NCBI GenBank assembly: GCA_016795465.1
Contig: JAEUHK010000095.1
Span: forward strand, 1-64,000
DNA length: 64,000 bases
Reading direction: 5' to 3'
Source: Verrucomicrobiaceae bacterium
GTDB lineage: Bacteria > Verrucomicrobiota > Verrucomicrobiia > Verrucomicrobiales > Verrucomicrobiaceae
The number at the start of each line of letters is the position of its first letter. Positions within the stretch are counted from its first letter, which is position 1. Shown one piece after another: positions 21,784-30,605 of this stretch. A program made the position numbers and the translations under genes. Under the pieces are notes generated by a model, which ran no database searches, had not been told where the DNA came from, and was given only the letters and a program-made list of their open reading frames with translations.

Positions 21784-24465
21784 TCAACGAGTCGGCACAC
21801 CACTCACGTCCAGATCCGGCTTCGTGTTCCACCGAGGCGTCCAGCCGGGCTTTTCGACTTTGGTCCGGAAGATGACGGTGTTGTCGAGGGCGATGTCGTC
21901 GGTCCAGATGAACTTGGCGCCTTCAAAATCGTTTTCGAAGTAGGGCTGCTTGGGATCGACTTCTTCGATGGTGTATTCTTTGGCGTTCTTCCAGGTGCTG
22001 TCGTCGAAGTCGATGGCCCACCAGTTGGCTGGAAGTGGGTCTTGGATGACTTTGGGATTGGCGGTGTCGCTGTTCACGGGGCCGTGGAAGAAGTTTTTGG
22101 CCTTCCAGGTCGCGTTGGTGACGGTGCCGTCGGCGAATTTGATGCAGAGGCCGGCGTCGCCGATGCTGGTGCCGTATTCCATGCCGGTTTTCGGGTCGGC
22201 GTTGTCCTTGGCGAGCACGGCGATGGTCATCGGATACTCGGGGAGGAAATCGACGCTGACGACGTTGTGCGGCGTGAACTGGATGCTGTCCACCGCGACG
22301 AGGCGGCCGTTGACGTAGAGCATGAACCAGTTGTCGGCATAGACGTTGAGTTTGATCGTGTCGGCGATGCTGGGCTTCACGAGGCCGGGCGGGCCTCCTT
22401 TGCCTTTTCCTTTGCCGCCGCCTTTTTTGGGTTCGGCGGCAGCAGGTGGCGGTGGGGGCGGTTCGGCTGTTTGGGGTCCGACTTGTCCGACTGGTCTGAC
22501 CTGTCCGACGGCACCGCCGCTGGAGTGAACGACACGCAGCGAGGAGTTCGCGAGCACTTTGCCATTCATCGCGGTGATGAGCTCTTCCCGGCCGGGCTTG
22601 CCAACGACTTTCAGCGGCTCGGACAAGGCATAAAGCGTGATGACATAGGTCTTCGCGCCGGGGCCTTTGGAGTGCGGCGGCTCGTAGCCGATCTCGCCTT
22701 TGAAGCCGGTGCCGTGCTTGCCGATGTCGGTGACGTTTTTCGGCAGGCTCGCTGCGCTGCCCGGGATGTCGTAAAGGGTCCAATACCACTTCCGATCTCC
22801 ATCGGGCGTGACGTGATCCATGATCAAAGCGTAGCCTTTCGTGCCGGCGGGCGCGCCGGCCCATGCGAGCGGCGGGCTGATGCCATCGCCATCGCCAGTG
22901 AACTCGATGGGGAGTACTTGCAGGTCTTCGACGACGGGGCTGTTGAGCATGAATTTGCCATCGCTGCTGCGCGGCTGATCGGGCAGCGCGACAAAAGCCT
23001 GGCCTTTGCCTCCGCGTTCACCGCCACCGCCGCCACCTTTTGGCTGACTTTGTTGACCCGATGGACCGGATTGACGCGGTTCAATGGCAACGATGGGCTG
23101 GTTTTGCCATTCACTGGCTTCGAGTTGGCCGTTGCGATCTTTGTCCATGTCGGTGAAGGCCGCTTTCGCCTTTGCCATCGCATCGGGAATCGCGATGCCT
23201 TTCTTCGCGGCATTGGATTTCGCGTTGTCGGCGAACTCCTGCGCGGTGACGACGCCGTCGCCATTCACATCGAGGATGCCCTGTATCGGGGCCATTCCTG
23301 GCCCCTCCGGGCGATCTTCACGAGGCAGGAATGCCCCGGTTACGCCCTCGCGACCGCCTTTGCCCTGTCCCTTGCCTTTTCCCTTGCCCTTCATGCCCTC
23401 GGGGCCACCGCCGGGCGGACGACCACCACCGCCGCCGCCACCTTGACGACGTGCGGTGTAAACTTCATCGGCCATGCCATCGCGACCATTGTCAAAGTGG
23501 AAGGGATAGGTGCCATCGGCCTTGATCGCGTAGCTGACGCTGCGTTTGTCGCCATTCACGTCGTAGCTGAGTTTGTAGCTGTCCTTACCGGTGCTTTCGA
23601 AGGCGGTGATCTTCGCTCCGCGCAGCGCGGTGAGCGCCTCGCGAACGCCTTGAGCACGCGGTTGCGGATCGACCTGCTCACCAGCCTCGACGACCTCACC
23701 GTGGAAGCCGCCGAAGACATACGGATACTGGTTTGACGCATGATAATGGTATCCGATCTTCGCGTCGTCGTGGCCATGGCACTCGTCGAGATTCGCCACC
23801 GGCGAGCCATCCGGCTCCGTGAGGCCGTAAACGGGATACCCATCGAGCGCATACGCCACCGGCATGCCTTTGCCGACCTGCGCCTGCAGATGCAGCGGCG
23901 CAATGTGGTAGTGATAATCATCCGCGCGTCCGCAATGGCCGCCCCACTGATCCAGCTCGCCGATTTCATAACTCACTTCGCCACGATTGTTCTGCGGATT
24001 GAAGATCGGGATGCCATTCACGGCCAAAGCGATCGCGCCGCGCAGGAAGCGGCCTTTGATCATCGCGGGCTCTTTTGCAGGAACAGGCTTCAGCGGGATG
24101 CGCCACGCATTGTCATCGAAATACGGCTGCGGAAGCGGCACCTGCTGCTGCCACGCGGTGATGCCCACCATCATGTTGTGATCCGGCAGGCCGTTCGAGC
24201 CGACATAGAGAAACTCGCCATCCGCACGCAGATCGAGCTTCGTGAAAGGCAGGAAGGCCTTCGCCGTCTGTGGTGCGTTCGCGGCATTCGCAGCCGCCGC
24301 GGCCGCGAGTTGGACAACCGAGGTCGTGGAGGCGACTTCAGTCATGCCGCGCTCGCGTTTCCACTCTTCGAGAATGTGCGCCCGCAGCACCTCCCGATCA
24401 GTGGTGGCCAAATCATGCGCGGCGAGGCTCGTCGCGAACAGAAGGAGGACAGGGAGCGTTTTCAT
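21784..24465 (-). CDS. YHYH / EF-hand / PEBP multidomain secreted protein (split-system copy)
   Basis: An 893-residue exported protein (MKTLPVLLLFATSLAAHD). Domains in order are: YHYH domain around residues 80-290 with ADDYHYHIAPLHLQ near 179; G/P/K-rich linkers; an EF-hand pair near 390-455 (DVNGDGVVTAQEF, DKDRNGQLEASEW); a YbhB/YbcL-type PEBP domain near 500-650 (SPPLAWAGAPAGTKGYALIMDH); and a beta-rich C-terminal domain. The N-terminus (EVLRAHILEEW) matches that of the giant protein (EALRAHILEEF). YHYH function is unknown; PEBP domains bind phospholipid-like ligands. Start 24465 gives a clean signal peptide. It heads the minus-strand run and has the shared 20-base motif 56 bases upstream. 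Confidence 0.88.
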   Translation of the reverse strand: MKTLPVLLLFATSLAAHDLATTDREVLRAHILEEWKRERGMTEVASTTSVVQLAAAAAANAANAPQTAKAFLPFTKLDLRADGEFLYVGSNGLPDHNMMVGITAWQQQVPLPQPYFDDNAWRIPLKPVPAKEPAMIKGRFLRGAIALAVNGIPIFNPQNNRGEVSYEIGELDQWGGHCGRADDYHYHIAPLHLQAQVGKGMPVAYALDGYPVYGLTEPDGSPVANLDECHGHDDAKIGYHYHASNQYPYVFGGFHGEVVEAGEQVDPQPRAQGVREALTALRGAKITAFESTGKDSYKLSYDVNGDKRSVSYAIKADGTYPFHFDNGRDGMADEVYTARRQGGGGGGGRPPGGGPEGMKGKGKGKGQGKGGREGVTGAFLPREDRPEGPGMAPIQGILDVNGDGVVTAQEFADNAKSNAAKKGIAIPDAMAKAKAAFTDMDKDRNGQLEASEWQNQPIVAIEPRQSGPSGQQSQPKGGGGGGERGGKGQAFVALPDQPRSSDGKFMLNSPVVEDLQVLPIEFTGDGDGISPPLAWAGAPAGTKGYALIMDHVTPDGDRKWYWTLYDIPGSAASLPKNVTDIGKHGTGFKGEIGYEPPHSKGPGAKTYVITLYALSEPLKVVGKPGREELITAMNGKVLANSSLRVVHSSGGAVGQVRPVGQVGPQTAEPPPPPPAAAEPKKGGGKGKGKGGPPGLVKPSIADTIKLNVYADNWFMLYVNGRLVAVDSIQFTPHNVVSVDFLPEYPMTIAVLAKDNADPKTGMEYGTSIGDAGLCIKFADGTVTNATWKAKNFFHGPVNSDTANPKVIQDPLPANWWAIDFDDSTWKNAKEYTIEEVDPKQPYFENDFEGAKFIWTDDIALDNTVIFRTKVEKPGWTPRWNTKPDLDVSGVPTR
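22473..22508. repeat. Array of four 9-mers (CTTGTCCGA type) in the YHYH gene
   Basis: Four 9-base units such as CTTGTCCGA and CTGGTCTGA span 36 bases. On the coding strand they give GQVRPVGQVGPQ in a linker after the PEBP domain. The unit is the same family as at 9486-9521 but in the opposite orientation to the gene. Confidence 0.7.
23042..23077. repeat. Degenerate 9-mer array (GATTGACGC type) in the YHYH gene
   Basis: About four 9-base units such as GATGGACCG and GATTGACGC span 36 bases in the G/Q-rich linker between the EF-hand and PEBP regions (RQSGPSGQQSQ on the coding strand). Confidence 0.5.
23283..23343. repeat. Twin-hairpin element (GGGGCATTCCTGCCCC family), copy 2
   Basis: The left arm 23283-23305 and right arm 23324-23343 carry GGCCATTCCTGGCC and GGCAGGAATGCC cores, like copy 1, but with an 18-base spacer. 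It is inserted in frame in the YHYH gene, giving VTGAFLPREDRPEGPGMAPI just before the EF-hand. Confidence 0.85.
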
Positions 24466-24520
24466 AACACCCGCTACTAACTCCCGGCGCGTCAAAACGG
24501 CTTCAGCGAATGTCGGGAGA

Positions 24521-24540
24521 TTTGTCGGGATTGTGTAAAG
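24521..24540 (-). promoter_or_regulatory. Shared 20-base upstream motif of YHYH genes, copy 1
   Basis: TTTGTCGGGATTGTGTAAAG on the plus strand is identical to 45237-45256. Its near edge is 56 bases from the YHYH start codon at 24465, exactly the distance at the giant gene. TTTACA on the gene strand could be part of a promoter or of a response-regulator box, but no proper -10 sequence follows at 17 bases, so an activator site is favoured. Confidence 0.85.
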
Positions 24541-24590
24541 GCGGCATGTGGTCTCACACCAACAATTCAAAGGTGGTCGAAAGAACCTTT

Positions 24591-24618
24591 CATTGTCGAT
24601 TGTTGACAATCGACAATG
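24591..24618. promoter_or_regulatory. Palindromic operator upstream of the second GntR gene
   Basis: CATTGTCGATTGT at 24591-24603 is perfectly complementary to 24606-24618 with a 2-base centre. The inner core TTGTTGACAA matches the general GntR operator form (TTGTNNACAA). It ends 36 bases before the GntR start at 24655 and lies in the 189-base divergent region shared with the YHYH operon, so it could affect both directions. Confidence 0.8.
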
Positions 24619-24654
24619 GGGCGGCACAATCAGCCCAGCCATCCACAAGTCAGC

Positions 24655-25263
24655 ATGAGACCAGCACCTTCATTGAAAACACTCCGAGACCAGATCGCCG
24701 ATCAGCTTCGGAACGAAATCCTGTCGCACCAGCACGGGGCGGACACCCCATTGCGGGAAGAGGAACTGGCGGCACGCTTTGGCACCAGCCGGGGGCCGGT
24801 GCGGGATGTGCTTCTCCAACTGACCCAGGAAGGCGCTTTGGTTTACCGGCCTAATGCTGGCGTTCGTGTTTGTCCGCCGCCTGACGCGGATACGCGTGCA
24901 TTGCTGATGTCCCTTCGCAAGCAGATCGAGCTGCATGCGTTGCCGGTCTTCCTGAAGAAGTTTACCGCAGAGGATGAAACCGCATTGCGCGACATTCTCG
25001 AAACGATGGAGCGTGCGTGCCGCAAGGGCAACATGTCGGACATCGTCGGCAGCGACATCGCTCTCCATCGCTACATCGTCCGGAGCGGGGCAGCGCCGGA
25101 GGTCGAAAAGGTCTGGCTGCACGTCGCAGTGCGCATCCTGATGGCCTACTCGCGAGTGCCAAATCACATGGCGATTCATCGCGAGCATTTGCGGATCGTC
25201 GATGCGCTTTGCTCCAAGAACCTGAAAGCCAGCCGCGACGCCCTGACGGCCAACTTGATCTGA
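24655..25263 (+). CDS. GntR-family regulator leading the PSD1/GH16/DUF1501 operon
   Basis: A 202-residue regulator with a winged helix (LRNEILSHQHGADTPLREEE, then LAARFGTSRGPVRDVLLQLTQEGALVYRPNAG) and an FCD-like helical domain (RKQIELHALPVFLKKFTAEDETAL, DIALHRYIVRSGAAPEVEKVW, HREHLRIVDALCSKNLKASRDALTA). The start at 24655 is chosen because the motif SLKTLRDQIADQLRNEIL then falls at the usual distance; the frame extends to 24616 inside the palindrome. It is followed after 2 bases by a PSD1 gene, so it probably controls that cassette in response to a breakdown product of its substrate. It shares layout but little sequence with the GntR at 14806-15453. Confidence 0.88.
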   Translation: MRPAPSLKTLRDQIADQLRNEILSHQHGADTPLREEELAARFGTSRGPVRDVLLQLTQEGALVYRPNAGVRVCPPPDADTRALLMSLRKQIELHALPVFLKKFTAEDETALRDILETMERACRKGNMSDIVGSDIALHRYIVRSGAAPEVEKVWLHVAVRILMAYSRVPNHMAIHREHLRIVDALCSKNLKASRDALTANLI

Positions 25264-25265
25264 TC

Positions 25266-28115
25266 ATGCGCAATCGAATCCGAACCACATGCTTGATCGC
25301 GGCCACCGTTTTATCGGCGAAAGTCACTGCAGCTTCGCCTGATCGCGATTTCACGCTCAAGGTGCTGCCTGTGCTGAAGGCGAAGTGCTTTGCGTGTCAC
25401 GGTGACGACCCGAAGAAGATCAAAGGCGAACTGAATCTGCTGTCCCGCGAGGCGATGCTGAAAGGCGGGGGAAACTCGCAGAAGGTGCTGGTGCCTGGCA
25501 GGGCGGAGGAGAGTGATCTCTATGTTTCGATGGCCTGGACGAATCCGGATCTCGAGATGCCGCCGAAGGAAAATGACCGGTTGAAGCCGGAGCAAATCGA
25601 AGCGGTGAAAGCGTGGATAAATGCGGGTGCGCCCTGGCCCTCCGAGGAGGAACAAAAGGCGCACCTCGCGTGGGAACGGTCGCAGGCGGTGACGGAGGAC
25701 GGAGTGATCTTCAAGACGAGCGGCGGACTCGGCGATGCGTGGACATTTCGACGCTACAAGCCCGAGGACATGTGGGCGTTCATGCCGGTGAAAGCGCCGA
25801 CACTTGATCCCAAGGCAGCGGAAAGCCCCGTGGATCATTTTGTCTCCGCCAAGCTCGCCAGCGCAGGCTTCAAGCCATCGCCTCATGCCGATGCGCGGAC
25901 GCTGATTCGTCGGGCGACGTTTGATTTGCTCGGCCTGCCGCCGACACCGGAGGAGGTGGCGGAGTTTGAGAAGGCGTGGAAAGCGGATTCTAAGGCAGCG
26001 TGGAGCGATTTGATTGACCGTCTCCTGAAAAGCCCGCACTACGGCGAGCGCTGGGCGCAGCATTGGTTCGATGTGGTGCGCTATGCGGACACGGGTGGCA
26101 TGGCCAATGATTACGAGCGATCCAACATGTGGCGCTACCGCGACTGGGTGATTCGGGCCTTCAATGAAGACATGCCCTATGATCAGTTCGTGCGGGAACA
26201 GCTCGCGGGTGATCAAATCGCCGATCGCGCGGCTTTGAAGCGTCTCAATGGCGTTGCCGCGAAACTCGCGGAGGTTCGCAAGACAGGCTCTTATACCGAT
26301 GACGAGGCCCGCAAGATTGTGGCGACGGGATTCCTTCGGCTCGGTCCCTGGGACAACGCGATGGTTACCGATGAGGAGGCACGCCAGATCTATCTCGACG
26401 ACCTCGTGAATGCGGTTGGGCAGAGTTTCCTCTCGACCACGATGCGCTGCTTCAAGTGCCACGATCACAAGTTCGATCCACTGCCGACGCGTGACTACTA
26501 TCGCATGTATGCTGCGTTGGCAGGCACGCAGATGGCCGAGCGACCGCTGCGCTTCACAGCGGAGGAAAATCGTGCTGGATTCACCGAGAACAAAACCTTC
26601 GTGCAGCGCATGTTCGACTTTGCCCGCGGGGAAAAGGACAAGCTCGTCGCCCAGCGCGAAGAAGCTGCGAAGCAATGGTATGCCGAGCACAAACTGCCTT
26701 ACAAAGACAACGAGGCGCGCAAGAACGACGCCGATGAAATGAAGCCGCCGCGCAATGTAGGCATGGACTACGTTGCGGAAGGCCAGTTGAAGGTGCGTGA
26801 GCAGGATGACTGGATTTGGGAGCGCAATTTGGAGCGATTCGAGCCGATGGTGCAGAGTGTCTATGACGGTGCCGTTGGCAAAAAGGCCTGGAACGCGGCG
26901 CGGAAGCTGCGCATGCCAGAGGTCGTCGATGTTTCCTGGAAACCAGAGAGCTTCATCTACTCCGGCGGATCGCTGGCGGCACCGGGCGAGAGGGTGCAGC
27001 CCGGCGTGCTCAGCGCGCTAAAACTTCCCGCTGAAGGTCCAGAAACGGATCCTTATCTCCTCTCGGAAAAGGTGGATGAACGCCGATTGGGGCTCGCGAA
27101 CTGGATCACGCAACCGGGCAATGCCTTGACCACCCGCAGCATCGTGAATCGCGTCTGGCAGCATCACTTCGGCAAGCCCATCGCGGGCAATCCGAACAAC
27201 TTCGGAGCCAAGGGTGCCAAACCCACGCATCCCGGGCTTTTGGACTTCCTTGCCGACGACTTCGTGAAGCACGGCTGGACGCTGAAACGCCTGCACAAGC
27301 TCATCATGATGTCGGAGGCCTATCAGATGAGCACGCAGCATCCACAGGCGCAGACGTTGCGTGAAAAGGACCCGGCGAACGACTTGCTCGCCTTCTTCCC
27401 GACCCGCCGCCTCACTGCCGAGGAAATGCGCGATGCCATGCTGCGCATTACTGGCGAGCTAAATCCCGCTCTGGGTGGTCTGCCGATCATGCCGGAGATC
27501 AACATGGAGGTCGCTTTGCAGCCACGCATGATCCAGTTCTCGCTCGCGCCGTCCTATCAGCCATCGCTCACGCCGCAGGAGCGCAATCGACGCAGCATCT
27601 ACGCGTATCGAGTGCGCGGACAGGCCGATCCCTTCATGGAGGTGTTCAACAAGCCCGGCCCCAATGACTCCTGTGAACTGCGCGATGCCGCTGCCGTTTC
27701 CCCACAAGCCTTCACTTTGCTCAACAGCGAAATGATGACCGACCGCAGCATCGCCTTCGCCCTGCGCGTCGAAAAGGAAGCCTCAACACCCGAGGCACAG
27801 ATCGAGCGTGCCTTCCAACTCGCCATGAACCGAGAACCTTCCGCCGCAGAGTCCGCGAGACTGGTGAAGTATCTGACCGACATGCGCGCTTACCATGCAG
27901 GCTCCAAACCCGCGCCTGTCACCTATCCCACCAAGGTCACCCGCGCCCTCGTGGAAGAGTTCTCCGGCAAGACCTTCGAGTATGAGGAAATCCTGCCGGC
28001 TTTTGAAAACTACACGCCTGACAAAAAGGCGGCGGATGTGAGCAGCGAAACACGCGCGCTGGCCGATGTATGCCTGCTGCTGCTGAACTCGCATGAGTTT
28101 ATCTTCCTCAACTGA
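25266..28115 (+). CDS. PSD1 / planctomycete cytochrome C protein (DUF1549-DUF1553), copy C
   Basis: A 949-residue exported protein with a basic then hydrophobic leader (MRNRIRTTCLIAATVL), heme motif CFACH at residues 41-45, PPKENDRL loop, DUF1549 (LIRRATFDLLGLPPTPEEV, QHWFDVVRYADTGGMANDYER, MRCFKCHDHKFDPLPTRDYY) and DUF1553 (LANWITQPGNALTTRSIVNRVWQHHFGKPI). Its role is presumably periplasmic redox chemistry on a carbohydrate, as for copies A and B. Unlike those, it lacks the palindromic and 9-mer insertions and keeps ordinary loops (AYQMSTQHPQAQTLREKDPA) at the same positions. The start at 25266 lies 2 bases after the GntR stop; a longer in-frame extension overlaps GntR and is not used. Confidence 0.9.
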   Translation: MRNRIRTTCLIAATVLSAKVTAASPDRDFTLKVLPVLKAKCFACHGDDPKKIKGELNLLSREAMLKGGGNSQKVLVPGRAEESDLYVSMAWTNPDLEMPPKENDRLKPEQIEAVKAWINAGAPWPSEEEQKAHLAWERSQAVTEDGVIFKTSGGLGDAWTFRRYKPEDMWAFMPVKAPTLDPKAAESPVDHFVSAKLASAGFKPSPHADARTLIRRATFDLLGLPPTPEEVAEFEKAWKADSKAAWSDLIDRLLKSPHYGERWAQHWFDVVRYADTGGMANDYERSNMWRYRDWVIRAFNEDMPYDQFVREQLAGDQIADRAALKRLNGVAAKLAEVRKTGSYTDDEARKIVATGFLRLGPWDNAMVTDEEARQIYLDDLVNAVGQSFLSTTMRCFKCHDHKFDPLPTRDYYRMYAALAGTQMAERPLRFTAEENRAGFTENKTFVQRMFDFARGEKDKLVAQREEAAKQWYAEHKLPYKDNEARKNDADEMKPPRNVGMDYVAEGQLKVREQDDWIWERNLERFEPMVQSVYDGAVGKKAWNAARKLRMPEVVDVSWKPESFIYSGGSLAAPGERVQPGVLSALKLPAEGPETDPYLLSEKVDERRLGLANWITQPGNALTTRSIVNRVWQHHFGKPIAGNPNNFGAKGAKPTHPGLLDFLADDFVKHGWTLKRLHKLIMMSEAYQMSTQHPQAQTLREKDPANDLLAFFPTRRLTAEEMRDAMLRITGELNPALGGLPIMPEINMEVALQPRMIQFSLAPSYQPSLTPQERNRRSIYAYRVRGQADPFMEVFNKPGPNDSCELRDAAAVSPQAFTLLNSEMMTDRSIAFALRVEKEASTPEAQIERAFQLAMNREPSAAESARLVKYLTDMRAYHAGSKPAPVTYPTKVTRALVEEFSGKTFEYEEILPAFENYTPDKKAADVSSETRALADVCLLLLNSHEFIFLN

Positions 28116-28129
28116 CACGCTCCACAACG

Positions 28130-29014
28130 ATGAAAACAACGCTCTGCTCACTCACCACGCTCCTATTGCTCGCGTCGGCTCATGCTGACCCAGTCCTGCC
28201 CAACCCGTCCGCACCCCTGGGCCAAACTGGCCAGTGGCAAGCCAGGCCCGCCTTCTCCGATGAGTTCGATGGAGCAGAGATCGATGCCCGCAAATGGACC
28301 ACGAAGGTCGGAAGCTGGGGGCCGTGGACCTGGGATGAAAAGAACGCCCTTCAGAAAGACGGCAAGCTCATTCTCAGCATGACCCATGAGCCGCACACCC
28401 GGAAGAACGCGCAGTCCCTGTTCTACAAGTCCGGCATCTTCCGCTCGAAGCTGAAGCGCACCTACGGCTACTACGAGGCGCGGATCAAAGGGTGCACCCT
28501 CTTCCCCGGAGCCTGCCCTGCCTTCTGGATCTACAGCGATGGCAAGGCCACCACGGGCGAGGTGCGCTACTGCGAGATCGATTTCGTCGAACTCCAAATG
28601 AACGAACTCAATCGCGAGACCAACGTGCGCGACTCCGTCCATGTCATCGACATGAATCTGCATCTGCGGCTCGCCGACAAAGACGGCAATGTGCGCTGGG
28701 TGAGACCCGGCACAGACCCCGCACTCTGCAAGAATGCCTGGACCGCCCCCTGGGATCCACGCGAGGACTTTCACGTCTATGGCTGCGATGTCACTCCTGA
28801 AAACATCGTGTGGTATATCGACGGCAAAGAAGTCGCGCGGAAGCCCAATCAATATTGGCACCAGCCCATGAATCTCACCCTCTCGCTCGGACTGCGCCAT
28901 CCCCACATCGGCTGGGTCGGACAGGAAATGAAACCCCAGCCAAAAGCCGCAACGGCGGAGGGTTTTCCCACCTCGATGGAAGTGGACTATGTCCGCGTGT
29001 GGGAAAGGAAATGA
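28130..29014 (+). CDS. GH16-family glycoside hydrolase
   Basis: A 294-residue secreted enzyme with a signal peptide (MKTTLCSLTTLLLLASAHA). The beta-jelly-roll shows FSDEFDGAEIDARKW at the start and the catalytic ExDxxE motif as EIDFVE within EVRYCEIDFVELQM. The end has MEVDYVRVWERK, typical of GH16. The family hydrolyses beta-1,3/1,4 glucans or galactans such as laminarin, agar, porphyran and carrageenan. Here the sequence around the motif and GYYEARIKGCTLFPGACPAFWIYS look closer to the agarase/carrageenase side than to lichenase, but specificity is not certain. It lies 14 bases after PSD1 and its stop overlaps the DUF1501 start, so the GntR-led operon is probably for a marine-type galactan or glucan. 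Confidence 0.9.
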   Translation: MKTTLCSLTTLLLLASAHADPVLPNPSAPLGQTGQWQARPAFSDEFDGAEIDARKWTTKVGSWGPWTWDEKNALQKDGKLILSMTHEPHTRKNAQSLFYKSGIFRSKLKRTYGYYEARIKGCTLFPGACPAFWIYSDGKATTGEVRYCEIDFVELQMNELNRETNVRDSVHVIDMNLHLRLADKDGNVRWVRPGTDPALCKNAWTAPWDPREDFHVYGCDVTPENIVWYIDGKEVARKPNQYWHQPMNLTLSLGLRHPHIGWVGQEMKPQPKAATAEGFPTSMEVDYVRVWERK

Positions 29015-30441
29015 ATAACGCAGATCACGCCATGATTCATCCCATCTGCTCACGTCCGCTTTCCAATCCGATGACTCGCCGCCAGATGCTTTATGGTTTG
29101 GGCGCCTCGCTCGGCTCGGTCGCATTCAGTGATCTCATCGCGAAAGAACTCGCCGCTCCGCTTGCGCCAAAGCAGCCGATGCTCCCCGCGAAGGCGAAAA
29201 ACGTCATCATGCTCTTCATGGAAGGCGGTCCGGGACACATGGATACGTTCGATCCGAAACCCACGCTGACCAAGCTGCACAAAAAGGAGTCGAAGCTGAA
29301 GAAAGGCCAGGAAACCGGATTCAAATTCTATGTCGGCAGTCCTTTCGGTTTCCAGACTGTGGGGCAGAACGGCATCGAGATGTGCGATCAGTGGAAATAC
29401 CTCGCCGATCCCGAGGTGGCCGATGAGCTGTGCAACTACCGCGGCCTCCAGGCGGAGTCGCTGAATCATCCTGAGGCGCTTTATCATATGAACACTGGCT
29501 CCCGCCTCGGCGCCGATCCGGCTCTCGGTGCCTGGACGACTTACGGACTCGGCACGCTGAATCAAAACCTGCCGGGCTATGTGGTGATGACGGAGCTGGC
29601 CTTTCCGCAAGGTGGCGCGGGGAACTGGAGCAATGGATTTCTTCCGGCCTACTACCAAGGCACGCGACTGCGCACTGAAGGCTCGCCGATCCTCGATTTG
29701 AACTCGCAGCCGTGGAAGACACGCGAGCATCAGCGTCGAGCCCTCGACGAGCTCGCCGCGCTGAACTCCCAATACGCCGCGCAACATCCCGAACAGCGCG
29801 ATCTAGCGGCCCGCATGGAAACTTATGAACTGGCCTATCGCATGCAGATGGAGGTGCCGGAGGTGCTGGGCATCGATGGCGAATCCGAGATCACGAAAGA
29901 AATGTATGGCCTCAATGACAAGCACACGGCCGTGTTTGGCCGCCAGTGCCTGCTCGCCCGCCGGATGATCGAGAAGGGTGTGCGCTTTGTGCAGATCTTC
30001 AGTGGCGGCTGGGACAGTCACGACTACCTCGAGCGTGCCCACAGCGAGCGCATCCGCAGCGTGGACAAGCCAATGGCCGGCCTCATCAAAGACCTCAAGC
30101 AGCGCGGCATGCTGAAGGACACCCTCGTCATCTGGATGGGCGAGTTTGGCCGCACGCCCGACAACAACAAGCGTGGTGGCGTGTATTCCCTCGGTCGTGG
30201 TCACAATGCGGATGCCATGACGATGCTCATGGCCGGTGGTGGCGTGAAGCCAGGCATCGTCGGCTCCACCGATGAATTGGGTCTCAAAGCCGTCGAGTGC
30301 GCCCATCCGATCCGTGATCTGCACGTGACGCTGCTGCATCTGCTCGGCCTCGACGACAACAAGCTCACTTATCTCCACGGAGGCCGCTACAAGCAACTCA
30401 GCCAGTTCGGCGGTCAGGTGATCAAGGACATCATCGCGTGA
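29011..30441 (+). CDS. DUF1501 domain-containing Tat-exported protein, copy B
   Basis: A 476-residue protein with a Tat-like leader (TRRQMLYGLGASLGSVAFSDLI) and DUF1501 motifs (KNVIMLFMEGGPGHMDTFDP, LYHMNTGSRLGADPALGAWT, WMGEFGRTPDNNKRGG, LGRGHNADAMTMLMAGGGV, HLLGLDDNKLTYLHGG). Function unknown, presumably periplasmic and working with the PSD1 partner encoded at 25266-28115. The start is uncertain: ATG 29011 overlaps the GH16 stop (ATGA) but has a purine run immediately against it; ATG 29032 is an alternative that shortens the leader by 7 residues. The pairing of one PSD1 and one DUF1501 under a GntR repeats the layout of the operon at 15453-3372. Confidence 0.88.
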   Translation: MNNADHAMIHPICSRPLSNPMTRRQMLYGLGASLGSVAFSDLIAKELAAPLAPKQPMLPAKAKNVIMLFMEGGPGHMDTFDPKPTLTKLHKKESKLKKGQETGFKFYVGSPFGFQTVGQNGIEMCDQWKYLADPEVADELCNYRGLQAESLNHPEALYHMNTGSRLGADPALGAWTTYGLGTLNQNLPGYVVMTELAFPQGGAGNWSNGFLPAYYQGTRLRTEGSPILDLNSQPWKTREHQRRALDELAALNSQYAAQHPEQRDLAARMETYELAYRMQMEVPEVLGIDGESEITKEMYGLNDKHTAVFGRQCLLARRMIEKGVRFVQIFSGGWDSHDYLERAHSERIRSVDKPMAGLIKDLKQRGMLKDTLVIWMGEFGRTPDNNKRGGVYSLGRGHNADAMTMLMAGGGVKPGIVGSTDELGLKAVECAHPIRDLHVTLLHLLGLDDNKLTYLHGGRYKQLSQFGGQVIKDIIA

Positions 30442-30605
30442 GAGGATTTGGAGTCGCTGTCTATTCCAGTGTCTCATACAAGTGCCTGAGCCACGAGGCG
30501 ATTCGTGGAAGCACATTCAGAATGGAGTGCTAGCGACAGACCGCTGATCCAGGGACCTTCACGATCTTGGATAAGCCTTCGTCGGCCGTTCCGTCTTACT
30601 CAGGC
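30442..30605. other. Intergenic region before the sialidase-fold gene
   Basis: 164 bases with no credible frame. I see no convincing hairpin, promoter or operator. It may hold a promoter for the sialidase-fold gene. Confidence 0.5.

Larger units (their letters stand above)
24466..24654. other. Divergent regulatory region between YHYH operon and GntR-led operon
   Basis: 189 bases containing the shared YHYH motif (24521-24540) on one side and the GntR palindrome (24591-24618) on the other. The sites are 50 bases apart, so the two operons may influence each other. Confidence 0.7.

Noticed and set aside
24521..24540. Shared motif considered as a plain sigma-70 promoter (TTTACA as -35)
   Set aside because: At both sites the sequence about 17 bases downstream has no -10-like hexamer, and conservation covers the full 20 bases, which fits a binding site better.
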